Assembly: GCF_017355365.1 (NCBI RefSeq)
Contig: NZ_JADIJR010000014.1
Coordinates: 22,318 to 86,317, forward strand
Direction of reading: 5' to 3'
Source of the DNA: Microbacterium sp. SD291
GTDB taxonomy: Bacteria > Actinomycetota > Actinomycetes > Actinomycetales > Microbacteriaceae
Length of the DNA stretch: 64,000 nucleotides
The notes below the pieces were generated by a model. It saw only the letters and a list, made by a program, of their open reading frames with translations, was not told the DNA's origin and did not search any database. Of the stretch, positions 15,623 to 23,599 are shown piece after piece. Positions within the stretch are counted from its first letter, which is position 1. Every line of letters begins with the position of its first letter. The translations under genes were made by a program, and so were the position numbers.

Positions 15623-17827
15623 TCAGACAGCGGCTGGCGCGGCCTGCGCGGCCTTCGCGGCCTTCGCGGCCTTCTTCTCGCGGCGGAGGCCGTGCAGCAG
15701 CGGCTCGGTGTATCCGCTCGGCTGCGCTGCGCCCTCGAGGATCAGGCGGCGCGCGGCCGTGTAGGCGATGCCGGGCTCTCCGCCCTCGGCGTATGCGAGC
15801 GGCTCGTAGTTCGGGTCTCCGGCGTTCTGCTCGTCGACGACCGGCGCGAGGCGGCGCAGGCTGTCGTCGACCTGCTCGACGGTGATCACGCCGTGCTGCA
15901 GCCAGTTGGCGAGCAGCTGGCTCGAGATGCGCAGCGTCGCGCGGTCCTCCATGAGGCCGACGCCGTTGATGTCCGGCACCTTCGAGACGCCGATGCCCTG
16001 GTCGATCCAGCGCACCACGTACCCCAGGATCGACTGCACGTTGTTGTCGATCTCCTCCGCGACGATCTCCGGCGTGAGGTCGCCCTCGCCCGCGAGCGGC
16101 GGCACCAGCAGCGCGTCGAGCGCGTCGTCGCCGACCGGCGGCAGCGTCGCCCGCACCGCGAACGCGTCGACCTGGTGGTAGTGCAGGGCATGCAGCGTCG
16201 CCGCGGTCGGAGACGGGACCCACGCGGTGGACGCACCGGACCGCGGGTGCGCGATCTTCTTCTCGAGCATGTCGTGCATGAGGTCGGGCTCGGCCCACAT
16301 GCCCTTGCCGATCTGGGCGCGACCGTCGAGGCCGGCGGCGAGGCCGATCGCGACGTTGCGGTCCTCGTAGACCTTCATGAACGGCTGCGCCTTGATCGCG
16401 GCCTTCGGAAGGAAGGGCCCTGCGTGCAGCGAGGTGTGGATCTCGTCGCCCGTGCGGTCGAGGAAGCCGGTGTTGATGAACACGACCCGGTCGGATACCG
16501 CGGCGATCGACGCCGTGAGGTTCGCCGAGGTGCGGCGCTCCTCGTCCATGATGCCGACCTTCATGGTGCGCGCCGGCAGGCCGAGCAGCTCCTCGACGCG
16601 GCCGAACAGCTCGGCCGCGAACGCGACCTCTTCCGGTCCGTGCATCTTGGGCTTCACGATGTACATCGAGCCGGTGCGCGAGTTGCGTCCCGCGTTCGGC
16701 CCCTCGAGCTCGGGGATGGTGCCGAGCGCGGTCATGATCGCGTCGAGGACGCCCTCGAACGTCTGCCCGCCGTCGCGGTCGAGCACGGCATCGGTGCGCA
16801 TCAGGTGCCCGACGTTGCGGACGAACAGCACGGCCCGGCCGGGCAGCGTGATCTCGCCGCCGTCGAACTTTCGGTACGTGCGGTCGTCGGCGAGCTGCCG
16901 GGTGAACGTGCGGTCGCCCTTGGTCACCGTCTCGGTGAGAGTGCCGTCCATGAAGCCCCGCCAGTTGCGGTAGCCGAGGGCCTTGTCCTCGCCGTCGACG
17001 GCGGCGACCGAGTCCTCCAGGTCGAGGATCGCGGTGAGCGCGGACTCGAGGATGATGTCCTGGACGCCGGCGGCATCCGTCGCGCCGATCCGGCCGGCGC
17101 GGTCGATCACGATCTCGGCGTGCAGGCCGTTGTGGACCAGCAGCACCGCCGAGGGAGCATCCGCTTCTCCGTTGAAGCCGACGAGCGCCTCCGGCGCGGC
17201 CAGGCGGCGGATGCCCGCGGGCGTCTCGACCGCGAGTCCGTCGGCGTCGACGCGGTACGCGGTGGCCTCGCTGTGCGAGCCGTCGGTGAGCGGCGCGATC
17301 TCGTCGAGCAGCTCACGGCCCCAGACGACGACCTCGGCGGCGCGGGCGAAGTTGAACTCCCTGCCCGGGGCGAGCTCGCCCTCCTGGCTGATGGCGTCGG
17401 TGCCGTAGAGCGCGTCGTACAGCGAGCCCCAGCGGGCGTTCGCGGCGTTGAGCGCGAAGCGGGCGTTCAGCAGCGGCACGACCAGCTGGGGGCCTGCCAT
17501 CGTGGCGATCTCGGGGTCGACGTTCTCGGTCGTCACCGCGACGTCCGCCGGCGCTGGCACCAGGTAGCCGATCTCGGTGAGGAGCGCCCGGTAGGCGTCC
17601 TTGTCGGGCATGCCGGGGTTCGCACGGTGGAACCCGTCGATGCGCGCCTGGATCTCCTCGCGCTTCGCGAGCAGGGCCGCGTTGCGCGGCACCAGGTCGT
17701 GGATGATCGCACTCGTTCCGGACCAGAACGCGTCGACGTCGCGTCCTGCGTCGGTCAGCGCCGCTTCGGCGAACTCGACGATCGGCGCGGCCACCGAGAG
17801 GTCGGCGCGGGTGAGATACGAGGTCAT
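15623..17827 (-). CDS. glcB: malate synthase G
   Basis: A 734-residue malate synthase of the G type, condensing glyoxylate with acetyl-CoA to malate. Seen: SVAAVDGEDKALGYRNWRG, a central KMHGPEEVAFAAELF, KVGIMDEERRTSANL, the GDEIHTSLHAGPFLPKAAIK loop and NVAIGLAAGLDGRAQIGKGM. The length fits GlcB (about 720-730). The C-terminus carries an extra tail KKAAKAAKAAKAAQAAPAAV coded by a short tandem repeat. Isocitrate lyase is not in the window. A GlcG-like gene lies 13 bp upstream in the same operon, the pairing also known from the E. coli glycolate operon. Confidence 0.95.
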   Translation of the reverse strand: MTSYLTRADLSVAAPIVEFAEAALTDAGRDVDAFWSGTSAIIHDLVPRNAALLAKREEIQARIDGFHRANPGMPDKDAYRALLTEIGYLVPAPADVAVTTENVDPEIATMAGPQLVVPLLNARFALNAANARWGSLYDALYGTDAISQEGELAPGREFNFARAAEVVVWGRELLDEIAPLTDGSHSEATAYRVDADGLAVETPAGIRRLAAPEALVGFNGEADAPSAVLLVHNGLHAEIVIDRAGRIGATDAAGVQDIILESALTAILDLEDSVAAVDGEDKALGYRNWRGFMDGTLTETVTKGDRTFTRQLADDRTYRKFDGGEITLPGRAVLFVRNVGHLMRTDAVLDRDGGQTFEGVLDAIMTALGTIPELEGPNAGRNSRTGSMYIVKPKMHGPEEVAFAAELFGRVEELLGLPARTMKVGIMDEERRTSANLTASIAAVSDRVVFINTGFLDRTGDEIHTSLHAGPFLPKAAIKAQPFMKVYEDRNVAIGLAAGLDGRAQIGKGMWAEPDLMHDMLEKKIAHPRSGASTAWVPSPTAATLHALHYHQVDAFAVRATLPPVGDDALDALLVPPLAGEGDLTPEIVAEEIDNNVQSILGYVVRWIDQGIGVSKVPDINGVGLMEDRATLRISSQLLANWLQHGVITVEQVDDSLRRLAPVVDEQNAGDPNYEPLAYAEGGEPGIAYTAARRLILEGAAQPSGYTEPLLHGLRREKKAAKAAKAAQAAPAAV
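15639..15675 (-). repeat. 9-bp tandem repeat coding the Ala/Lys tail of malate synthase
   Basis: Units of the type GGCCTTCGC follow each other about four times and code (minus strand) for repeated AKA steps at the extreme C-terminus. It is a likely site of length change by slippage. Confidence 0.6.
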
Positions 17828-17840
17828 GGTTCCATTCCTT

Positions 17841-18272
17841 CTACTGTTCGAATCCGGTAACGACAGCGCCGAGGCGCTTCAGGGTCTCAAGTGCGATCTC
17901 AGCATCCTGGGCGGGGCTTCCGCCAGCCACTCCGAGTCCGCCGACGTGGGCGTCGTCGAAGAAGATCGGCATGCCTCCGTCGATCGTGGTCAGGGCGCCG
18001 CCGGTGCCGAGGGGCAGCGCGATCGTCAGCGACTCCGGGATCTGCCCGGTGCGGCGGCGAGTGGATGCCGACGTCGCGGCCTTGCGACGGCTGGTCTCGG
18101 CGCTGTGCGGGGTGGCGCCGTCGGACATGCCGTAGGCGATCAGCGTCATGGACGGATCCGCGACCGAGACGACGGCCTTCACGCCCGCGCGCTCGCCCTC
18201 CTCCATTGCGATGGCGACGGCGCGGACGGCGGTCTCGTAGGTGATCGCGACGATCTGGCGGTGGGTAGACAT
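17841..18272 (-). CDS. GlcG/HbpS-family heme-degrading-fold protein
   Basis: A 143-residue member of the HbpS/GlcG (DUF336) family: ITYETAVRAVAIAMEEGERAGVKAVVSVADPSMTLIAYGMSDGA, then LPLGTGGALTTIDGGMPIFFDDAHVGGLGVAGGSPAQDAEIA, which is the glycine-rich family signature. ATG 18272 follows GAGGAGA; an upstream in-frame start at 18305 lacks a site. It is co-transcribed with malate synthase, so a role next to glyoxylate/glycolate metabolism is likely; the molecular function of GlcG is not settled in general. Confidence 0.85.
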   Translation of the reverse strand: MSTHRQIVAITYETAVRAVAIAMEEGERAGVKAVVSVADPSMTLIAYGMSDGATPHSAETSRRKAATSASTRRRTGQIPESLTIALPLGTGGALTTIDGGMPIFFDDAHVGGLGVAGGSPAQDAEIALETLKRLGAVVTGFEQ

Positions 18273-18317
18273 GTCGTCTCCTCGTCTCGTGCAGGCCGGG
18301 GTCATGCAATCGGGTTA

Positions 18318-18360
18318 AGTATTCACATTGCGAACAGTTACTTTCGCATGACGGAATACT
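18318..18360 (-). promoter_or_regulatory. nested palindromic operator of the glcG-glcB operon
   Basis: Two nested inverted repeats share one centre: outer arms AGTATTC (18318-18324) and GAATACT (18354-18360), inner arms TGCGAA (18329-18334) and TTCGCA (18343-18348). The inner core TTGCGAA resembles the TTTGC(A/G)AA core of RamB, which controls glyoxylate genes in Corynebacterium; that link is inference. The site is 46 bp upstream of the glcG start, where it would overlap the promoter. Confidence 0.6.
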
Positions 18361-18438
18361 ACGCCATCAAGACCGGCTGTGTCCAGGGGCGCGCTTCCCT
18401 CATCGCCGGCCGCCTCCGAATCAGGGTGTCACGCCTTC

Positions 18439-18444
18439 TACACT
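18439..18444 (+). promoter_or_regulatory. -10 box TACACT for pyrE
   Basis: Ends 7 nt before the GTG at 18452. Confidence 0.5.
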
Positions 18445-18451
18445 GGATGCC

Positions 18452-19012
18452 GTGACCGCACTCGACGCAGACCGCCAGACCCTTCTCGACCTGATCAAGG
18501 ACGAGGCGGTGTTCCACGGCGACTTCACCCTCTCCAGCGGCAAGAAGGCGACGTACTACGTCGACATGCGCAAGCTCACTCTGGACCATCGCGCGGCCCC
18601 CGCGATCGGGCGCATCATGCTCGACCTGATCGGTGACCTCGACGTCGCCGCCGTCGGCGGGCTCACCCTCGGCGCCGACCCGATCGCCAACTCGGTGATG
18701 CACGCCTCGGTCGGCACCGACCGCCCCCTCGACGCCTTCGTCGTGCGCAAGGAGCCGAAGGACCACGGGCGCGGCCGTCAGGTCGAGGGCGCCGACATCA
18801 AGGGCAAGCGCGTCGTCGTCCTTGAAGACACGTCCACCACCGGGCAGTCCGCGCTCAAGGCCGTCGAGGCCCTGCGCCGCGAAGGCGCGGAGATCGTCGC
18901 GGTCGCGGTGATCGTCGACCGCAAGACCGGCGCGCAGGCCGCCATCGAGGCCGAGGGTCTCGAATGGCGCGCAGCCTTCGACCTCGACGACCTCGGGCTC
19001 GACCCGCAGTGA
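18452..19012 (+). CDS. pyrE: orotate phosphoribosyltransferase
   Basis: A 186-residue PyrE that joins orotate and PRPP to OMP in pyrimidine synthesis. The start FHGDFTLSSGKKATYYVDMRKLTL, the KEPKDHGRGRQVEG loop and the PRPP motif VVVLEDTSTTGQSALKAVEALR are complete. It uses a GTG start directly behind a TACACT box. No other pyrimidine gene is adjacent; the downstream ROK gene is coupled by a 4-bp overlap. Confidence 0.95.
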   Translation: MTALDADRQTLLDLIKDEAVFHGDFTLSSGKKATYYVDMRKLTLDHRAAPAIGRIMLDLIGDLDVAAVGGLTLGADPIANSVMHASVGTDRPLDAFVVRKEPKDHGRGRQVEGADIKGKRVVVLEDTSTTGQSALKAVEALRREGAEIVAVAVIVDRKTGAQAAIEAEGLEWRAAFDLDDLGLDPQ

Positions 19013-19929
19013 CCGGCTCGCCCGCTGCCATGCAGTACGCGCTCGCCGTCGACATCGGCGGCACGAAGATGGAGGCCGCTCTCGTCCGAGGCGACGGAAC
19101 CGTCGTCGACGGCAGCCGCAGTCGCCGGCCCACGGGCCGCGAGGCGACCTCCGACTCTCTGCACGCCGCCGTCGCCGCGATCGTCTCGCACGCGCTGGCC
19201 GCTCTTCCCGACGGTGCGGAGCTCGCCGGCGCCGGCATCGGCAGCGCAGGACCCGTCGACCGCACGGACGGCACGATCCTGCCGGTGAACATGCCGCTGG
19301 CCCGGGGCTTCGCCCTCGTCGAGTCCGTCCGCACCGCGGCATCCGCCGTGCTCGGCCGCGACGTCCCGACCACTCTCGGGCACGACGGCGGTGCGCTCGC
19401 GCTCGCCGAATCCTGGCTGGGTGCGACGCAGGATGCCGGCGCATCACTGTCGATCGTGGTGTCCACCGGTGTCGGCGGCGGCTTCGTCGTGAACGGCGCG
19501 TACATCCCCGGCGCGACCGGCAACGCCGGGCACCTCGGCCAGGTGCGACGCGAGGGAGGGCTGACTCTCGAGGAGATCGCGTCAGGCCCCGCGAGCGCCG
19601 CCTGGGCGCAGCAGCAGGGCTGGGCGGGAAACACCGGTGAGGACCTGGCGAAGGATGCCGCAGCCGGCGTCGCGGTCGCGCGCGCGGCGATCGAGCGCTC
19701 GGCCCGCGCGGTCGGGGAGGCGCTGGCGGATGCCGCGACCCTCGTCGACCTCGACGTCGTCGCGATCGGCGGCGGCTTCTCGCGGGTGTCGGCAGACTAC
19801 ATCGACCTCGTGCAGCAGGCGCTCACCGCGAGCGCCGCGCACGAGTACTCGCGGCGCACCCGCGTGGTGCGCTCCGGCCTCGGCGACGAGGGCCCGCTCA
19901 TCGGCGCGGCCGCGCTCGTCCTGCGCTGA
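19009..19929 (+). CDS. ROK-family sugar kinase-like protein
   Basis: A 306-residue ROK protein (glucokinase/N-acetylmannosamine kinase superfamily). The ATP site is ALAVDIGGTKMEAALV, a second phosphate loop is STGVGGGFVVNGAYIPGATGNAGHLG, and the C-terminal VDLDVVAIGGGFSRV fits the adenosine motif. The zinc motif CxCGxxGC that follows the GH in most ROK kinases is absent here (GHLGQVRREGGLTLEEIASG), so metal binding and perhaps substrate choice differ. GTG 19009 overlaps the pyrE stop (GTGA); ATG 19030 is the alternative. Confidence 0.85.
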   Translation: MTGSPAAMQYALAVDIGGTKMEAALVRGDGTVVDGSRSRRPTGREATSDSLHAAVAAIVSHALAALPDGAELAGAGIGSAGPVDRTDGTILPVNMPLARGFALVESVRTAASAVLGRDVPTTLGHDGGALALAESWLGATQDAGASLSIVVSTGVGGGFVVNGAYIPGATGNAGHLGQVRREGGLTLEEIASGPASAAWAQQQGWAGNTGEDLAKDAAAGVAVARAAIERSARAVGEALADAATLVDLDVVAIGGGFSRVSADYIDLVQQALTASAAHEYSRRTRVVRSGLGDEGPLIGAAALVLR

Positions 19930-19948
19930 CGCGCAGTAACGCCGGCGC

Positions 19949-20128
19949 TCAGCGCCTGCGGTCGTCGTCGTCCCAGGGACCTTCCCACCAGCCCGCGCGG
20001 CCGTCGCCGTCTCCCTGGCCGTCGCCGGGGCCTCGGCGGCGCGAGCGGAAGAACTGCACCGCGAACACGATGAGCGAGGTGGAGGTGATCAGGATGAGCA
20101 CCAGGAACAGCAGGTCGGACTGGGTCAT
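19949..20128 (-). CDS. small single-pass membrane protein
   Basis: A 59-residue protein with one membrane helix (LLFLVLILITSTSLIVFAVQFF, about 6-27) and a basic then very acidic glycine-rich tail (RSRRRGPGDG... to ...EGPWDDDDRRR). Its ATG overlaps the stop of the YdeI-like gene by 4 bp. Function unknown. Confidence 0.65.
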   Translation of the reverse strand: MTQSDLLFLVLILITSTSLIVFAVQFFRSRRRGPGDGQGDGDGRAGWWEGPWDDDDRRR

Positions 20129-20694
20129 GGTCGCTTCCCCTCCGCGGCATCCGCCACGATCTTCGCGATGCGGGCGGCACGCGTCTCGACGCGCTTCGCC
20201 GTCGCGATCTGCGTGAGCCCGAGCTTCTTCACCGACTTCGGGAACGCGTCCCAGTTCGCCCTGGCTGCGGGCGCGGCGTCGAGGGCCTCGGCGAACTCCG
20301 GCGGCTCGATCCCCGCCTCCGGTCCGTCGAGCATGGTCCACGACCCGTTGGCCTTCGCGACCTCGATCGCGCGGACGCCGGCGGGCGCGAGCATCCCGGC
20401 GGCCTCCAGTTCGGCGAGGCGCGCCTTGTTCGTCGCCGCCCAGCCGCTGGCCGCCCGTCGCGGCGAGAACCACTGCCCCACGGTCTGGTCGTCGAACGTG
20501 CGCACGGGGCCGTCGATCCAGCCGAAGCACAGCGCGTGACGCACCGCGTCCTCGTAGCCGACGCCGGTGGCGTCGTTGCCGCGCACGCTCAGCAGCCACA
20601 CCCCGGCGGCGCGGCCGTGACTCTCCTCGAGCCAGGTGCGCCAGGCCGCAGCATCCGCCGCCCTGATCCGTTCGCCGTCGTCGAGCGCGCCCAT
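20125..20694 (-). CDS. YdeI/OmpD-associated family protein
   Basis: A 189-residue member of the YdeI family (bacteriocin-protection/OmpD-associated). Family landmarks are AAAWRTWLEESH, GYEDAVRHALCFGWIDG, the SPRRAASGWAATNKARLAEL block and the C-terminal KRVETRAARIAKIVADAAEGKRP. The biochemical role is not established. ATG 20694 gives the family's usual length; the frame stays open upstream but without conserved sequence. Confidence 0.82.
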   Translation of the reverse strand: MGALDDGERIRAADAAAWRTWLEESHGRAAGVWLLSVRGNDATGVGYEDAVRHALCFGWIDGPVRTFDDQTVGQWFSPRRAASGWAATNKARLAELEAAGMLAPAGVRAIEVAKANGSWTMLDGPEAGIEPPEFAEALDAAPAARANWDAFPKSVKKLGLTQIATAKRVETRAARIAKIVADAAEGKRP

Positions 20695-20707
20695 GTCAGT
20701 GCTCCCG

Positions 20708-21523
20708 TCAGTGCTTCGCGTCGGGGATCGTCTTGATCGTGTCGGTGATGCGGGGGAGCAGGTCGGCGACCGACTGCACGATCTCGTCCGGGCGGAACGG
20801 GTACTTCTCGATCTCGGCCTGGTCGCTGATGCCGGTGAGCACGAGCACGGTGTGCAGTCCCGCCTCGATGCCGGCGACGACATCGGTGTCCATCCGGTCG
20901 CCGATCATGCCGGTGCGCTTCGAGTGCGCGCCGATCTTGTTCAGCGCCGAGCGGAACATCATCGGGTTCGGCTTGCCGACCACGTACGGCTCCTTGCCGG
21001 TGGCCTTCGTGATGAGAGCGGCGATCGCGCCCGTGGCGGGGAGCGGTCCGTCGGCGCTCGGGCCGGTGGCATCGGGGTTCGTCACGATGAACCGGGCACC
21101 GGCGAGGATCAGCCGGATCGCCTTCGTGATCGCCTCGAAGGAGTAGTTGCGGGTCTCGCCCACCACGACGAAGTCGGGGTTCGTCTCGGTCATGATGAAG
21201 CCGGCGTCGTGCAGGGCGGTGAGGATCCCCGCCTCGCCGATCACGAAGGCGGAGCCGCCGGGCACCTGCGACTGCAGGAAGTCGGCGGTCGCGAGAGCCG
21301 ACGTCCAGATGCGCTCCTCCGGCACGATGAGGCCGCTCGCGCGGAGGCGGGCTGAGAGGTCGCGCGCGGTGAAGATCGAGTTGTTCGTCAGCACCAGGTA
21401 GGGGATGTCGCTGCTCTCCCAGCCGGCGAGCAGCTCGGATGCTCCGGGGATGGCGTCGTTCTCATGGACGAGCACGCCGTCCATGTCGGTGAGCCAGCAT
21501 TCGATGTCGTCTCGTTGAGCCAT
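20708..21523 (-). CDS. HAD-superfamily phosphatase, NagD-like (class IIA)
   Basis: A 271-residue class IIA HAD phosphatase. Motif I is WLTDMDGVLVHEN (D13, D15), motif II LVLTNNS, motif III the lysine of YVVGKPNPMMF, and motif IV MIGDRMDTDVVAGIEAGLHTVLVLTG. NagD-type enzymes remove phosphate from nucleotides or sugar phosphates; the exact substrate is not predictable. It lies 13 bp upstream of the YdeI-like gene in the same direction. Confidence 0.9.
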   Translation of the reverse strand: MAQRDDIECWLTDMDGVLVHENDAIPGASELLAGWESSDIPYLVLTNNSIFTARDLSARLRASGLIVPEERIWTSALATADFLQSQVPGGSAFVIGEAGILTALHDAGFIMTETNPDFVVVGETRNYSFEAITKAIRLILAGARFIVTNPDATGPSADGPLPATGAIAALITKATGKEPYVVGKPNPMMFRSALNKIGAHSKRTGMIGDRMDTDVVAGIEAGLHTVLVLTGISDQAEIEKYPFRPDEIVQSVADLLPRITDTIKTIPDAKH

Positions 21524-21529
21524 GTGCCC

Positions 21530-21535
21530 AGCCTA
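21530..21535 (-). promoter_or_regulatory. -10 box TAGGCT for the NagD-like gene
   Basis: Ends 6 nt before the ATG at 21523. Confidence 0.5.
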
Positions 21536-21575
21536 GGGCGCACAGGTTTCAGGCAGGTGTCGCGCTCGGCGGCGC

Positions 21576-21750
21576 CACAACTCCGGAGATCCGGGGCGAA
21601 ACGGGCGGATTCGGGGGCTCGGCGGCTCGAAGTGCAGCAATTCTCCGGAGTCATGGCGCGCGCCCCCGTGCACAACTCCTCAGAATCGGCGCGCAGACGC
21701 CCGATTCCGGGGTGATCGGCACCGCAGCCGTGGATTCCGGAGGAATTGTG
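21576..21750. repeat. four copies of a CACAA-TCC-GGAAT motif in an intergenic region
   Basis: Copies: CACAACTCCGGAGAT (21576-21590, plus), CAATTCTCCGGAGTC (21638-21652, plus), CACAACTCCTCAGAATC (21671-21687, plus) and ATTCCGGAGGAATTGTG (21734-21750, minus). They fill the 250-bp gap between mntR and the NagD-like gene and are spaced 17-62 bp apart. No gene was found there. Confidence 0.55.
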
Positions 21751-21774
21751 AACGGGCGGCGGCGGACAGCGCAG

Positions 21775-22407
21775 CTACGCGCTCAGCCAGACGACCTCGG
21801 CCGCGCCCTCCGGCAGGGTGACGGACGCGCCGTCGAGCTCGACGCCGGATGCCGTGACGACGACGGGCGAGCCGACGGTCAGCCCCAGCGATTCGAGGTC
21901 GCGCAGCAGCTCCGGGTCGCGGTCGTCCACCCGCAGCACGCGCCCGGAGTGCCCGGCCGGGGCGTCGGCGAGAAGCACGAACGGCACCCGGTCGATGATG
22001 CCATCGGCGTCAGGGATCGCGTCGCCGTGCGGGTCGAACCGCGGCCGTCCGAGGCGCTCGTCGATGCCCTCGAGCAGCCTGTCGCTGATGGTGTGCTCGA
22101 GCACCTCGGCCTCGTCGTGCACCTCGTCCCAGCCGTAGCCGAACTCCTGCACGAGCCAGGTCTCGATCAGCCGGTGGCGGCGGACCATCGCGAGCGCCCG
22201 CTGAGTTCCGGCATCCGTCAGCCGCACCGCGCCGTACGGCACGTGCGAGACGAGACCGGCGGCGGCGAGCTTCTTCACCATCTCGGTCACCGATGACGGG
22301 GCGATGCCCAGCTTCGCCGCGAGCACCGACGGGGTGATCGGGGCGTCCTGCCACTCGGTGTGCGCGTAGACGGTCTTGAGGTAGTCGTCTGCCGCCGGGG
22401 ATGCCAC
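21775..22407 (-). CDS. mntR: manganese-dependent repressor of the MntR/DtxR family
   Basis: A 210-residue DtxR-fold regulator: winged helix (about 1-65), dimerisation/metal domain (66-140) and a C-terminal SH3-like domain (about 150-210). Metal residues favour manganese over iron: D8 stands where iron-responsive DtxR has Met10, and E101 stands where DtxR has Cys102 (EAEVLEH, with E104 and H105); H78, E82 and H97 are also present. It starts with GTG directly behind its own TAGGCT box, at the end of the manganese transporter operon, and probably represses that operon when Mn2+ is plentiful. Confidence 0.88.
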   Translation of the reverse strand: MASPAADDYLKTVYAHTEWQDAPITPSVLAAKLGIAPSSVTEMVKKLAAAGLVSHVPYGAVRLTDAGTQRALAMVRRHRLIETWLVQEFGYGWDEVHDEAEVLEHTISDRLLEGIDERLGRPRFDPHGDAIPDADGIIDRVPFVLLADAPAGHSGRVLRVDDRDPELLRDLESLGLTVGSPVVVTASGVELDGASVTLPEGAAEVVWLSA

Positions 22408-22413
22408 GATTCC

Positions 22414-22419
22414 AGCCTA
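22414..22419 (-). promoter_or_regulatory. -10 box TAGGCT for mntR
   Basis: Ends 6 nt before the GTG at 22407, so the repressor can be made independently of the transporter genes. Confidence 0.5.
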
Positions 22420-22427
22420 CGGCAGGG

Positions 22428-22718
22428 TCAGCTCGTCGCCGCAGCGAGGATGCCGTAGGCGACCTGCCCCGCGAAGAACACGACGCCGAAGCCGAGAAGG
22501 GCCGCGGCGAGCGAGAGCCGGCCGTCGAAGCCGGGCACGTCGGCGATGCCGGCCTTGCGCGCCCGGAACGCGAGCACGAGGGTCGCGATGCCGAGTGCGA
22601 GCTGCACCCAGGGGCCGCCGGCGGGCAGCACCGTCGGGAAGGCGATCAGCAGGGCGCCGATCACGCCGGTCGCGAGGCCGATCCAGGTGAGGGTGCGAAC
22701 CTTGGCTGCGGCAGTCAT
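22428..22718 (-). CDS. small three- to four-helix membrane protein
   Basis: A 96-residue hydrophobic protein with helices at about 9-29, 33-50 and 70-93 and a short polar loop RARKAGIADVPGFDGR. Function unknown. It lies between the manganese permease and mntR with 20-bp gaps on each side, which suggests a link to metal uptake, but has its own -10 box. Confidence 0.7.
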   Translation of the reverse strand: MTAAAKVRTLTWIGLATGVIGALLIAFPTVLPAGGPWVQLALGIATLVLAFRARKAGIADVPGFDGRLSLAAALLGFGVVFFAGQVAYGILAAATS

Positions 22719-22724
22719 CCTTCG

Positions 22725-22730
22725 AGCCTA
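22725..22730 (-). promoter_or_regulatory. -10 box TAGGCT for the small membrane protein
   Basis: Ends 6 nt before the ATG at 22718. Confidence 0.45.
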
Positions 22731-22738
22731 TCCCGCGC

Positions 22739-23599
22739 TCATCGGCGTGCCGGATGCCGTCGGCGCAGCAGGCTGCGGATCACGCCCTGGCGCGGGCTGA
22801 ACAGGTAGACCAGCGCGAAGACGCAGCCCTGCACGAGCACGACGAGACCGCCGGATGCCGCGTCGAACCAGTAACTGAGGTAGATGCCGACGACGGACGA
22901 CACCGCCGCGATGGCCGGTGCGACGACGAGCATCGTGCCGAACCGGTCGGTCAGGAGGTACGCGGTGGCGCCGGGGATGATGAGCATCGCGACGACCAGG
23001 ATGACGCCGACGACCTGCAGCGCGACGACCGCGGTGAGTGCGAGGACGCTCAGCAGCAGGGCGCCCAACAGCCGCGGCGACAGGCCGATCGCGAAGGCGT
23101 GGGCGGGGTCGAACGCGTACAGCGTCAGGTCGCGTCGCTTCACGATCAGCAGGACGAACGCGGCGACCGCGAGCACCGCGATCTGGACGAGCTCCGCCAC
23201 GGAGATGCCGAGGATGTTGCCGAAGATGATGTGGTTGAGGTCGGTCTGACTCGGCGTGACCGAGATCAGCACGAGACCGAGGGCGAACAGCGTGGTGAAC
23301 ACGATGCCGATCGCGGCATCCTCCTTCACCCTGCTGGTGCCGCGGATGAGGCCGATCAGGCCCACCGCCAGGAACCCGAACACGAGAGCGCCGATCGCGA
23401 ACGGCGCCCCGACGACGTAGGCGAGCACGACGCCCGGCAGCACGGCGTGCGACACCGCGTCGCCCATGAGCGACCAGCCGATCAGCACCAGCCAGCACGA
23501 CAGCACCGCGCACAGGATCGCGGCGACGACGGTCGCGGCCAGTGCGCGCACCATGAATTCGTACTGCAGGGGCTCCAGGAGGAAGTCGAGGATCGTCAT
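22739..23599 (-). CDS. manganese ABC transporter permease
   Basis: A 286-residue ABC-3 family permease with about eight membrane segments. The family stretch SCWLVLIGWSLMGDAVSHAV near the N-terminus and VGVILVVAMLIIPGATAYLL in the C-terminal half are clear. Start and stop overlap: its ATG overlaps the ATPase stop by 4 bp. It forms the channel for Mn2+ delivered by the lipoprotein encoded at 24333-25253. Confidence 0.92.
   Translation of the reverse strand: MTILDFLLEPLQYEFMVRALAATVVAAILCAVLSCWLVLIGWSLMGDAVSHAVLPGVVLAYVVGAPFAIGALVFGFLAVGLIGLIRGTSRVKEDAAIGIVFTTLFALGLVLISVTPSQTDLNHIIFGNILGISVAELVQIAVLAVAAFVLLIVKRRDLTLYAFDPAHAFAIGLSPRLLGALLLSVLALTAVVALQVVGVILVVAMLIIPGATAYLLTDRFGTMLVVAPAIAAVSSVVGIYLSYWFDAASGGLVVLVQGCVFALVYLFSPRQGVIRSLLRRRHPARR

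Noticed and set aside
17841..17865. GTTCGAATCC, like a tRNA T-arm
   Set aside because: It is the coding end of the GlcG-like gene and no other tRNA arms are present.
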